NCBI RefSeq assembly: GCF_040436345.1 | Contig: NC_133216.1 | Coordinates: forward strand, 243,501 to 307,500 | Source: Pagrus major | Taxonomy: Eukaryota > Chordata > Actinopteri > Spariformes > Sparidae | Reading direction: 5' to 3' | Length of the DNA: 64,000 nucleotides | Shown: piece by piece, positions 42,983-53,390 of the stretch | Numbering within the stretch: position 1 is the first letter of the stretch | Layout of the letters: each line of letters opens with the position of its first letter | Made by a program: the position numbers and the translations under genes | The notes under the pieces: model-generated | Told to the model about the DNA's origin: nothing | Database searches by the model: none | What the model saw: the letters and a program-made list of their open reading frames with translations, nothing else

Positions 42983-43909
42983 TTAACAGAACAGATGTTT
43001 ACATATTTTTCGTATTTTGGACATTTGTAGTCCATACATGACAGGATTCAAAAGTGGCTGTATGATGAGAAAATACAGAGCAAGAATGATTTGCAGCACA
43101 CTGGGTACACTGGTCATATCAAATCTACTCTGAACTATTTGAAAGCAGCAACCACAAGTAAAATTCAGAAGAGACACAAGGTGAGGTGTGCAGGTACTGA
43201 CAGCTTTCTGTCTGGTCTGTTTGGAACCAGAAAAACAAATTTTGAGAATTTTCATGTAAGAAAACAGGATTGGAAACAGAGAAACTAAGAAGAAGAGAGC
43301 AGTTGCAAAAAGTCCATAAATGTTACTCACTTTGGTGTCAGAACAGGCCAACTTAACAACAAGGTAATTTTGACAGTACAAACTGTTTATGATGTTCCCA
43401 CAAAGTGACAAACGGATGTTTAAGGATAAAGTGATTAAGAATATCACAAAAGAGAACAACCATAATGCAACAATGAAGATAACTGCCTTGTTAAATGTCA
43501 TACGTGTGTTATACTGTAGAGGAAAACAGATAGCGAGATATCTGTCATAAGACATGACGGCTAAATTGGTAAATTCTACATTGCCATAAGAATACAAACA
43601 GAAAATCTGCAGGTAACAAAATGAAGCAGAAACAGTGTGAATGTCAGAGAGAATCTGAGTCAGAAGGGACGGAAACAACCCTGAACTACCATACAGTTCA
43701 TTTACAAACAGGCTGCACAGGAACATGTACATAGGTTCATGTAAGCTTCTGTTCATACAGATAACCACAATGAGAGATGTGTTTAAAACAACCATAACAA
43801 CGTAAAGGAAAGCAGTTAGCATAAAGTATAAGTATCTTGTGTTTCCAACCTGCAGATAGCCTCCAAGAATAAAATAAGATGAAGTTGATAAAGTTGAATT
43901 AAACACCAT
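42983..43909 (-). CDS. Odorant receptor, intact, 308 aa (array member 3)
   Basis: All OR motifs are present. TM segments fall approximately at 27-51, 60-82, 97-120, 141-163, 196-222, 236-260 and 271-294. Variable sites: Y99; YSYG at 106-109; VAL at 147-149; F152/I156; S195; ATALFFLVSLF at 202-212; CF (not CC) after YLAI. The C-terminus is KICKHLFC, shared with members 4-5. The N-terminus has VGNTRYLYF, as in member 4. Promoter conserved. Intact. Confidence 0.95.
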   Translation of the reverse strand: MVFNSTLSTSSYFILGGYLQVGNTRYLYFMLTAFLYVVMVVLNTSLIVVICMNRSLHEPMYMFLCSLFVNELYGSSGLFPSLLTQILSDIHTVSASFCYLQIFCLYSYGNVEFTNLAVMSYDRYLAICFPLQYNTRMTFNKAVIFIVALWLFSFVIFLITLSLNIRLSLCGNIINSLYCQNYLVVKLACSDTKVSNIYGLFATALFFLVSLFPILFSYMKILKICFSGSKQTRQKAVSTCTPHLVSLLNFTCGCCFQIVQSRFDMTSVPSVLQIILALYFLIIQPLLNPVMYGLQMSKIRKICKHLFC

Positions 43910-43984
43910 TATGACATTTGTGAATGAAACATGTTCTCATCACCTGCTGCAGTCACTTCTGTCAGCTGCAGCTACATCTGGCGC

Positions 43985-43990
43985 TTTATA
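43985..43990 (-). promoter_or_regulatory. TATA box, OR array member 3
   Basis: GGTATAAAGCGCCAG on the minus strand, 76 bp upstream of the ATG; the upstream block is GAGGTTGGACTGACC. Confidence 0.55.
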
Positions 43991-44119
43991 CCTTCACAGA
44001 ACAGGAAGCACAGCAGGTCAGTCCAACCTCATCAACAGAGACTATACTACTCTCAGCTAACTAATCAGCTGACACATGCTGGGTTGAATTTTCAACCAAA
44101 GCATAAGCATAAGTGTACC

Positions 44120-44225
44120 ACTGGGTACACTGGCCATATCAAATCTACTATGAAGTAACTGGAAGCAGCAACTGAAAGTAAGATTGGTTGAGGTGTGCAG
44201 GTATTTACAGCTTTTTGTCTGGTCA
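44120..44225 (-). pseudogene. Odorant receptor relic, copy in second unit
   Basis: Identical in structure to the relic at 38.38 kb (SCCFQLLHSRFDMASVPSG on the minus strand), with a single C-to-T/A-to-G level difference visible. It was duplicated passively with the unit. Confidence 0.65.
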
Positions 44226-44423
44226 ATTATTGTCTCCATTACCTCTGAGAAAGTGGACTTGGAAAGGAAAAGTAACATTACAATGGGCTTTGCTTGATCA
44301 AATATCAGATTGTACAATGACGTTCACAGTAAATAAGCACAATCAAATTAGCCAAATGATAGAAGAAATAAAGCATAAAGAAACATTTTTTCTAAGTGAA
44401 AAGGTCAATGGCATACTTCCCTA

Positions 44424-45923
44424 CAGTGGTGGTCAAAAGTTTCCATCCACTCATAAAGAACATGTTCATCATGTCAGTCTTCAGTTCCAGTGATTCCTAC
44501 AGCTCTCATGTTTCTGTGATGAATGAGTGGACCACAAACTACTTTGTCACAAAAACATTCATGAAGTTTGGTTCAGTAATTAATTTATTATAGGTCTGCT
44601 AGATCAAAAATATACATACAGTAACTTGAACGATCAATTCTTGTGATCATAGAAAGTTGTGTGAATCAAATGTTCTTTGTAGCATCTTAACTGATTCTGA
44701 TTGACAACAGCTGGTGACTTTTCTGGGCCCATTTTAATAGGGCTTGTTTGATACAGTCACTAGACTCAGCCACAAACACTACAATGTGAAAGTCTAAAGG
44801 GCTCAGCATTGATCTGAAAGAGCACATTATTGATTTGAACAAGTCACGGCAGTCACTTGGAACCATTTCAAAGCAGTTACAGGTCCCAACATCAACTGTA
44901 CAAACAACTGTTTGTACGTATAAAGTTCACAGCACAGTTGTGCCACTGCCACAATCAAACTATCACCTGCTGCTGAGAGAAAACTGGTCAGGATGGTCAA
45001 GAGTCAACCAGAAACCATCAAAAAGCAAGTCTGCAATGAATCAGAAGCTGCTGGAAGAGTCACAGGTGTCACAGTCCACAGTCAAGTGTTGTAATACATC
45101 AGCATGAGCTGAGAGGCTGCTGTGTCGAGAGAAGCTCTTGATCCAGACGCAGAACCTTAAAGCTGGACTGAAGTCTGCTGCTGATCACATGGACGAAGAA
45201 AAAACCTTCTGGATGAAAACTCTGTGGTCACATGAAACTAAAACTGAGCTGTTTGACCACAATGAGCAGCAATATGTTTGAAAAGAGAAGGTGAGGCCTT
45301 TAACCCCAAGAACACCAGACCTACTGTCCAGCATGGTGCTGGTAGTATTGTGCTGAGGGGCGGTTCTGCTGCCAGTGGATCTGCTGCTCTAAAGAAAGAA
45401 AATGGAATAATGAAGAAGGAGGATCATCTCCAAATTCTTCAGGAAAACCTAAAATCATCAGAAGAAGATTGGGTCTTGGGTGCAGTTGGGTGTTCCAACA
45501 GGATAATGATGCCTGTGGTGCTTCATGCAACATTAATAGGGAATTTTGGGTTAAATTTGGCTATCAATTATAATTAATGATTGTCAGGGATAATTATTAA
45601 TTATGATAAATAATAAGATCAAATTTACATTAGATCACCTCAGGGCACCACCCTTGAAGGAGGGAAAAGATAGCCAATTCACCAAATCAGTCTCATACAA
45701 AGGTACTAAACTGTCAGTTGGTGACTCTGATTAATAATTAACTTAATAAGTACAGCCAAAATGACCATAACAGCTGTAATGGTCGAAGGATTTTGGAGTC
45801 CTTGACAGAGTCGAGGTTGGCAAGATTCACTCTTGTACAATATTCAATAGACAACATGAAGGTTCAAAAGTCTTTTATTTAACACAAAATGAAAACACAA
45901 TCTAACTAATATGTACTATATAC

Positions 45924-45992
<69 letters not shown>

Positions 45993-47373
45993 TGGAAAAA
46001 AAAAAAGCAAAATGGTGGCTAGGGTTCAAACTCTGCATGGCATGGGCTAAGGAAGACTACAAACAAAATGGCTGATCAGTAGGTTGGACTCAGGTCCAAG
46101 ATCGTGGATCACCAGTTGTTTCTTTGATAGGAGAGAACAAGGAGACAATGGTGGTGCTCAGACCATTAGCTCACTGATATCACATGTAGTTGTGATATGG
46201 TCCAGGCTGAAGGAGTGTGTGTGTGTGTGAAGTGATGCCAGGTTAGAGTAGATGGTTAGTTACATGCAAAGACCCTGAGTCTGTGTGAAGCATAATTCAA
46301 CTAACGTGTTAAAAAGAAGTTAAAAAAGTCCTATACTTAGCCGTGCTATGCTATGCTGTGTGCTATCTAGGTGCAGTTCAACGTTGCCTTGTTTTGAAGA
46401 AAAGGTTCAGGTGGTTCCTTGGCTGATGAGCCAAGCAGGAGAAGGTTGTAATCCCAGTGCTGAACAGTGCTGTTCTTGCTGTGCAAGGTCTGATGAAAGA
46501 CAGCAGGTGGAGGAAACTGGTCGCTCCTTTCCTTTGCAGGGATAGCGGCTCAGTGCTAACTTGCTTCGTGCTCCTTGGATTTTGGAGTTAGCTGGTGAGC
46601 TTTGCGGCGCAGCTGCTGGCACTAACTAAGATGGAATACTAGCAGGACCTTGCGTCGCTGCTGTGAGATGAAGTTCTTTGGGCCTGCTGGAAATGCAGCT
46701 GGCAACTGTCAGCAGCTTTTAGGCCCAGAAGAATCCAGGAGAAGGTAACTTGGGGGCATGCAGCCCTGTGGGGAAAGAGATGGAGAAGAGCAAGAGCAAA
46801 GGAAGGAGTTGGAGTTTTGACTATCTGGTCAGTGGGGGGTCTGTCACCCTGACCAATAGTAGCTCAAAGCTGGGTCTCTTGGCAGTCTTTGTACCTAGGT
46901 GTGAAGACTGGGGAATTCAGGGGAACTAAGTTCAGTTCAGAGTCCATTTTAAAATCCACAGTGAACAACTTCATCTGTGGGGTCCCAACATCCCAAACAC
47001 ACATCAGAAGTGGTAAGGAATGGATAAATCAGGCTAGATTTGAGGTTTTGGAATGGCCTTCCAAAAGTCCTGACTTGAACCCCATCGAGAACATGTGGAC
47101 TGTGCTAAACAAAACAAGTCTGTGCCATGAAGACAACAAATTTAGTTAAACTTCACCGATTCTATCGCGAGGAGTGGTTAAAAATTCAGCCAGAGGATGA
47201 CCAGAAGCTTGTGGATGGAGATCAAAAGCACCTGAGGTGAAAATGGCCGAGAGACAAAGTAGTTACCCTCATTCCATCACGGAAACATGAGAGCTGTAGA
47301 AATCATTGGAACTGAAGACTGATATGACGAAGACGTTCTTTATGAGTGGATGAGAACTTTCACCATGACAGTA
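44424..47373 (+). mobile_element. Tc1-like transposon split by an LTR-like insert, copy 2
   Basis: Same layout as copy 1: left repeat CAGTGGTGGTCAAAAG; an open N-terminal relic MNKSRQSLGTISKQLQVPTSTVQ (44835-45107 frame); central relics up to 45509; C-terminal [16 protein letters not shown] (about 47060); right repeat ending near 47373. Dead. Confidence 0.75.
45510..46990 (-). mobile_element. LTR-like insert (about 1.5 kb), copy 2
   Basis: Same insertion point and TG...CA ends as copy 1, with a (GT)n tract at 45926-45989 and a small internal deletion. It was created by the segmental duplication, not by a second insertion. Confidence 0.5.
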
Positions 47374-48677
47374 GCTAGCACTGGCAGAATGCTAGCTGTG
47401 AAATATATAGAGTGCATGCGTAACATTAGTGGTTCACGCAACGTTTAACAAAATATTTCACAGAACTGGCTGCACACCCGGCAAGCCAACTGCCTCAGTT
47501 ATTGGTTGTTATACATTAGTGGTACTGTTTTTGTCTAGATGCTCCATGTGCAACCAGACAAAAGCAACTATTCTTTAAAATGAACAGTGTCAACACTATT
47601 CATCCGAGAAGAAAACAACTTTCTTGCGTTGAACAGTTGGGGCGTACGTCCAAAATTTAGTGGACAGAAAGAAACTGTATGGAAATGAGGCATTCATTTT
47701 CCTCAACCGCATGAAAAACCTGAAGTGGTATCTGTTCTGGTGAAGACCAACGTTTACTCGCCTATGTTTTCAAACTGTGGAAGAGTAACAGCAAGTTGTC
47801 GTTGGTCTTTCTTCTTTTGCCGAGTCAGTTAGTTGAGATGGCGAAAGCATTACACACCTGGGGGAGTATGTGACTCTGCTCACATGTCTAAACATTTTGG
47901 AGAAAAGATACACACTGAGAGAAGTTATAACCTCTGGTGTATTTACTTTATATTAAGATATTAAATATAGCATTAACTTACCATTAACATTTAAATTCAT
48001 AAAAAGGCAATGAAAATTATTATACAAATTTGAAACATTTCATAATCCCACAATTTTAAAAAGGGAAAACAAGCTAGATATGACGTTGACTCGAAGGTTT
48101 CTGCTTCAATGCTGTGGTTGTGTCGTTGTGGAGGGGTCATTTTGACACTTACACTCAAAAAAGTAAAGTTTTAATTCTGCTTTTAAACAATTTAGATTCA
48201 TGGTGTCCAAAACATTTTTTTTTTTATGTTTTCATCATTTCTATTATTCAAATAAGTGTATGCACCTCTGTGTGAACATTAGTTCATCAAGGTCTGTGGC
48301 TGCAGCCTCGAACACATGCTAACCAGTTCAGTCAGGAGAAAAACACCTCAGTGAAAAACATTTAGGTGACACAACCTTTGTGTCTGCGTTCATGACTATT
48401 AGGAATGGAGTGGATTTGATTTTGGAGTGGATTCTTAATACATTATTTTCACCAATATAAATATAAGATGTAAACTTTTCAACATTTTTCAAATTCTGTT
48501 GTTTTAAATGTTACACTGGAACATTGTCTCAATTCACCACTCTCAACATTAACAGTGAGAAAAGACTGTCAGTTTCTTTCATTCAGTTTAGAATCAGCAC
48601 ATTTCATCTATTATGAAGAATGTACTGACACTTTTATACTGCACTTACAAATAATCATTCTTACCAGGCAACATTTT

Positions 48678-49604
48678 TTAACAGAACAGATGTTTATATA
48701 TTTTTCGTATTTTGGACATTTGTAGTCCATACATGACAGGATTCAAAAGTGGCTGTATGATGAGAAAATACAGAGACAGAATGATTTGCAGCACACTGGG
48801 TACACTGGTCATATCAAATCTACTCTGAACTATTTGAAAGCAGCAACCACAAGTAAAATTCAGAAGAGACACAAGGTGAGGTGTGCAGGTACTGACAGCT
48901 TTCTGTCTGGTCTGTTTGGAACCAGAAAAACAAATTTTGAGAATTTTCATGTAAGAAAACAGGATTGGAAACAGAGGGACTACAATGGAGACAGTAGTGG
49001 AAAAAAGTCCATAAATGTTATTCACTTTGGTGTCAGAACAGGCCAACTTAACAACAAGGTAATTTTGACAATACAAACTGTTTATGATGTTCCCACAAAG
49101 TGACAAACGGATGTTTAAAGATAAAGTGATTAAGAATTTTACAAATGAGTACAACCATAATGCAACAATAAAGATAACTGCCTTGTTAAATGTCATATGT
49201 GTGTTATACTGTAGAGGACAACAGATAGCGAGATATCTGTCATAAGACATGACGGCTAAATTGGTAAATTCTACATTTGCATAAGAATACAAACAGAAAA
49301 TCTGCAGGAAACAAAATGAAGCAGAAACAGTGTGAATGTCAAAGAGAATCTGAGTCAGAAGGGACGGAAACAACCCTGAACTACCATACAGTTCATTTAC
49401 AAACAGGCTGCACAGGAACATGTACATAGGTTCATGTAAGCTTCTGTTCATACAGATAACCACAATGAGAGATGTGTTTAAAACTACCATAACAATGTAA
49501 AGGAAAGCAGTTAGCATAAAGTATAAGTATCTTGTGTTTCCAACCTGCAGATAGCCTCCAAGAATAAAATAAGATGAAGTTGATAAAGTTGAATTAAACA
49601 CCAT
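48678..49604 (-). CDS. Odorant receptor, intact, 308 aa (array member 4)
   Basis: All OR motifs are present. Variable sites: F99; YSYA at 106-109; VAL at 147-149; Y152/K156; STTVSIVVPLF at 202-212. It thus combines TM3 and TM5 resembling member 1 with a TM4 start like members 2-3, in a backbone like member 3. Private changes: S88F (ILFDIHTV), R136H (NTHMTF), V37I. Its 5' flank (to about 49960) matches that of member 1 rather than members 2-3. Promoter conserved. Intact. Confidence 0.95.
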   Translation of the reverse strand: MVFNSTLSTSSYFILGGYLQVGNTRYLYFMLTAFLYIVMVVLNTSLIVVICMNRSLHEPMYMFLCSLFVNELYGSSGLFPSLLTQILFDIHTVSASFCFLQIFCLYSYANVEFTNLAVMSYDRYLAICCPLQYNTHMTFNKAVIFIVALWLYSFVKFLITLSLNIRLSLCGNIINSLYCQNYLVVKLACSDTKVNNIYGLFSTTVSIVVPLFPILFSYMKILKICFSGSKQTRQKAVSTCTPHLVSLLNFTCGCCFQIVQSRFDMTSVPSVLQIILSLYFLIIQPLLNPVMYGLQMSKIRKIYKHLFC

Positions 49605-49679
49605 TATGACATTTGTGAATGAAACATGTTCTCATCACCTGCTGCAGTCACTTCTGTCAGCTGCAGCTACATCTGACGC

Positions 49680-49685
49680 TTTATA
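49680..49685 (-). promoter_or_regulatory. TATA box, OR array member 4
   Basis: GGTATAAAGCGTCAG on the minus strand, 76 bp upstream of the ATG; the upstream block is GAGGTGGGACTGACC. Confidence 0.55.
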
Positions 49686-50654
49686 CCTTCACAGAACAGG
49701 AAGCACAGCAGGTCAGTCCCACCTCATCAACAGAGTCTATACTAGTCTATCAGCTGACACATGGATTATATGAAAATAATATCGCAATATTTTTAGACCG
49801 TATCGTGATACAACATATATATATAGATATTCTTGAATGGCCTAAAACTGAGTGCCAAAATCAAATATCACAATACTTTTGACCAAATGCCTCAATATTG
49901 ATACTATGACAATATTGTAGGTTTGATTATTGGTACTTCCACAAAATACTTTAAAACTTAATATTGGACTAATATCTAATGAGGATTTCGATGTTTATAA
50001 AGACATAACTCCTGGAAATAAATGTCTTCTGATATGAGCTTGGATGTGGACTGTATGAATAAGGAAATGAAACGGTTTGTCAGACAGCTGCTTCGGACTC
50101 AGCAGGAGGGGAGGCGTCAGAGAGAAACTTGTGGGACTGTTGAAGAAAACCTGCCAGTGAGCAGGTTGAGTTCACAGAGTCAGTTACAGCATTAACTGAT
50201 CCAGAATTAAAGTTATCTCTCTGCCTGGAGTGGAAAACACAGAGTTTCACTCATTGAAGGCTTAGGGTTGTGGTCTGTAGCTGCAGCCTCAAACATACTC
50301 TAACCAGTTCAGTCAGAGGGCCTGTCATTCCAGATATGTGTATACACCTCAGTGTAAACATTCAGGAGGCACACGAGTTAACTCTGAGTTAATGACTACT
50401 GGGAGTTGTGAAGATATGTATTATTATCACCACTGAAAATATCTTATGTTACTTTTAAACATTATTTAATCTCTGTTGTTTTAAATGTTACACTGGAATA
50501 TTATTTCAATTCACCACTCTCAACATTAACAGTGAGAAAAGACTGTAAGTTTCTTTCATTCAGTTTAGAATCAGCATATTTCATCTATTATGAAGAATGT
50601 ACTGACACTTTTATACTGCACTTACAAATAATCACTCTAACCAGGCAACATTTT
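49686..50654. other. Spacer between OR array members 4 and 5
   Basis: The first ~280 bp match 33.13-33.40 kb. 50260-50654 matches the 3' flanks of members 3 and 4 (GTCTGTAGCTGCAGCCTC, TCACCACTCTCAACATTAACAGTGAGAAAAGACTG). 49990-50250 has no recognised content. Confidence 0.5.
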
Positions 50655-51581
50655 TTAACAGAACAGATGTTTATATATTTTTCGTATTTTGGACATTTGT
50701 AGTCCATACATGACAGGATTCAAAAGTGGCTGTATGATGAGAAAATACAGAGCAAGAATGATTTGCAGCACACTGGGTACACTGGTCATATCAAATCTAC
50801 TCTGAACTATTTGAAAGCAGCAACCACAAGTAAAATTCAGAAGAGACACAAGGTGAGGTGTGCAGGTACTGACAGCTTTCTGTCTGGTCTGTTTGGAACC
50901 AGAAAAACAAATTTTGAGAATTTTCATGTAAGAAAACAGGATTGGAAGCAGAGGGACTGAAATGGAGAAAGCAGTTGCAAAAAGTCCATAAATGTTACTC
51001 ACTTTGGTGTCAGAACAGGCCAACTTAACAACAAGGTAATTTTGACAATACAAACTGTTTATGATGTTCCCACAAAGTGACAAACGGATGTTTAAAGATA
51101 AAGTAATTAAGAATTTTACAAATGAGAGCAACCATAATACACAAATAAAGATAACTGCCTTGTTAAATGTCATACGTGTGTTATACTGTAGAGGACAACG
51201 GATAGCGAGATATCTGTCATAAGACATGACGGCTAAATTGGTAAATTCTACATTGCCATATGTATGCAAACAGAAAATCTGCAGGAAACAAAATGAAGCA
51301 GAAACAGTGTGAATGTCAGAGAGAATCTGAGTCAGAAGGAACGGAAACAACCCTGAACTACCATACAGTTCATTTACAAACAGGCTGCACAGGAACATGT
51401 ACATAGGTTCATGTAAGCTTCTGTTCATACAGATAACCACAATGAGAGATGTGTTTAAAACAACCATAACAACGTAAAGGAAAGCAGTTAGCATGAAGTA
51501 TACGTATCTTAAGTTTCCAACCTGCAGATAGCCTCCAAGAATAAAATAAGATGAAGTTGATAAAGTTGAATTTAACACCAT
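50655..51581 (-). CDS. Odorant receptor, intact, 308 aa (array member 5)
   Basis: All OR motifs except one conserved residue: MSYDRYLAIR replaces MSYDRYLAIC (C128R, TGT to CGT). Variable sites: F99; HTYG at 106-109 (as member 2); CVL at 147-149 and L152/K156 (TM4 nearest member 1); S195; ATAFSISVPLL at 202-212 (first half as member 3, second half as member 1). F3L at the N-terminus. The C-terminus is as in member 4 (KIYKHLFC). Promoter conserved. The upstream out-of-frame ORF is longer here. Open frame, probably functional; the effect of C128R is unknown. Confidence 0.93.
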   Translation of the reverse strand: MVLNSTLSTSSYFILGGYLQVGNLRYVYFMLTAFLYVVMVVLNTSLIVVICMNRSLHEPMYMFLCSLFVNELYGSSGLFPFLLTQILSDIHTVSASFCFLQIFCLHTYGNVEFTNLAVMSYDRYLAIRCPLQYNTRMTFNKAVIFICVLWLLSFVKFLITLSLNIRLSLCGNIINSLYCQNYLVVKLACSDTKVSNIYGLFATAFSISVPLLPILFSYMKILKICFSGSKQTRQKAVSTCTPHLVSLLNFTCGCCFQIVQSRFDMTSVPSVLQIILALYFLIIQPLLNPVMYGLQMSKIRKIYKHLFC

Positions 51582-51656
51582 TATGACATTTGTGAATGAA
51601 ACATGTTCTCATCACCTGCTGCAGTCACTTCTGTCAGCTGCAGCTACATCTGACGC

Positions 51657-51662
51657 TTTATA
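51657..51662 (-). promoter_or_regulatory. TATA box, OR array member 5
   Basis: GGTATAAAGCGTCAG on the minus strand, 76 bp upstream of the ATG; the upstream block is GAGGTGGGACTGACC. Confidence 0.55.
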
Positions 51663-51749
51663 CCTTCACAGAACAGGAAGCACAGCAGGTCAGTCCCACC
51701 TCATCAACAGAGTCTATACTAGTCTCAGCTAACTAATCAGCTGACACAT

Positions 51750-52480
51750 TCAATGACCCTTCCAAAAATCACCAACTGAACGTGGTGTGTAATGTGGCAC
51801 TCCCCCTGTTACTTTTTACTGTATTGATTGATGCTCAAGCAGTTGAATTCAAACTCAGACCATTCAATAAACTGGCTTTATAGTTACATCAAGCAATATT
51901 AGGTAACATTAGTCCATCATCCTGATACAGTTATCTACAAAATTTAAATAAACTAAATACTAGTTTTTTGTTATGGTTTCAATACAGCACATTATCCTGG
52001 ACAGTAAGTATCATCCGCTTGTCATCATCATCACGAGAGAATACAGAATCGATCAGAGATGATTATTCTTGACAGTGACCCAGTTAGTTTATTCACCGAT
52101 ACCAAGTTTGTAGCTTCGATTGTTGAAATGTGTGTGTCAAGAATTGGTCTTTGTTGCAGCAGAAAGTATTATGTGTTGTTCGTGTGGAGATGGTCGGAGA
52201 CGGTGACCAGCGGGTTTTTCCAGTCTTGATATTGAAATAATTATAAAAGGAAACTCACTAAGGATTTGTTCCTCACAATGTAGCATTATCACGGATAAAA
52301 TATGGTGCATCCCCTGGACACATGGATAGTGAGTTCACTGCGTCCTTTTGGATTTTATGTCAGAGACACATGACGCATACCTGTCAACATCACTGGGGCA
52401 TGTGTGAAGTCTTAATAGCCAAAGGTGAAGACAAAGCAGCTGCCGGCGTGCTCGCCATGGTGTTAGCAGAGAAGAGTTGA
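51750..52480. other. Intergenic, nothing recognised
   Basis: No coding, RNA or repeat similarity that I can name. The OR array flank similarity stops at about 51750 (CAGCTGACACA). Confidence 0.35.
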
Positions 52481-52990
52481 ATCAGCAGCTCCGAGGCAGA
52501 TTTAAATTCCAGAGCTGGAACAGGAAGTACATCCTCTGCTGGGCCGATGACTGCTGGGTCATCTGCAGACTGACAACAGACTGGTCTCGGGAGGTGCAGT
52601 CCTTAATGCGAATGGGGACGAGCAGTGGGCAGAGCACAAATCCCTGAGGTGCAGCAGTGCTGATTGTGCCGGATGTGATTTTCGCCAGCCTAGTCTCTGC
52701 TGCTTCCTGTCTGTCAGGAAGTTTGTGATCCACTGACAGTTGGAGGTTGGCACAGTCTGGGTGAGTTTGGGATGATGGAGTTGACCACGGAGCTAAAGAC
52801 TTCAGACAGAATCCTGGCATTGACTCTGGGGAGTCAAGGTGTTTCAGGATGTAGTTTTGTCTCATGCTGTCTGCATTATCCACTGACCTGTTTGCAGAGT
52901 GGGTCAAGCGGGGGGCTTGTGATGTCCTTCAGGTTGGTCACCACGAGTCTCTAAAAGAACGTCATGACCAAACGGGTCAGGGAGACTGGC
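52481..52990 (-). mobile_element. LINE RT relic
   Basis: Shifting minus-strand frames read VPTSNCQWITNFLTDRKQQRLG (RT finger/palm), ISTAAPQGFVLCPLL (PQG box), and DQSVVSLQMTQQSS in place of the FADD box. Upstream, SMRQNYILKHLDSPESM-type sequence continues the same element. It is an old, heavily mutated Rex/L2-like fragment. Confidence 0.55.
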
Positions 52991-53390
52991 CTGTGGTCAT
53001 TTAGTTCTGCAGTAGAGTTTCTTTGGTAGCCATGTGATTGTGGATTGTTGGAAGCGGGGGGGATGTTCACAGATTCACAGTTGCATGCATCTCCACACTG
53101 ACGCAGAATCGTTTCTGAACTAGTCAGTGTAGCTCCGCTTTGCTATTCTAGTCCATGTGTTTCGGGCTGGTTGTATAGGATTCTGTACCCACCTCTAGGC
53201 TTCCTCGTTGGCCTAAACTGAGTTTAGCTGTAGATTATAATTTATTGTTGTTATATGTGCAGATGCAGAAGGTTTTAGTCCACAAACAAATCCTCACAAA
53301 AACTGACATAAGATGTCATACTGGTCTGTAGCCGCAGCCTTCAACACTCCAACCAGGACCAGACATTAGAAATATTTTACTGACACTTTT
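52991..53390. other. 3' flank of the last OR
   Basis: GTCTGTAGCCGCAGCCTTCAACACTCCAACCAG (about 53324-53356) is a diverged version of the 3' flank block of array members 3-5 (GTCTGTAGCTGCAGCCTCAAACA). Nothing else is recognised. Confidence 0.4.

Larger units (their letters stand above)
43910..48677. repeat. 5.7-kb tandem unit, intergenic part, copy 2
   Basis: Almost base-for-base repeat of 38171-42982: OR relic, Tc1-like element, LTR-like insert and spacer, with a few substitutions and a shorter (GT)n context. The duplication therefore happened after the LTR-like insert entered the Tc1 element. Confidence 0.85.
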
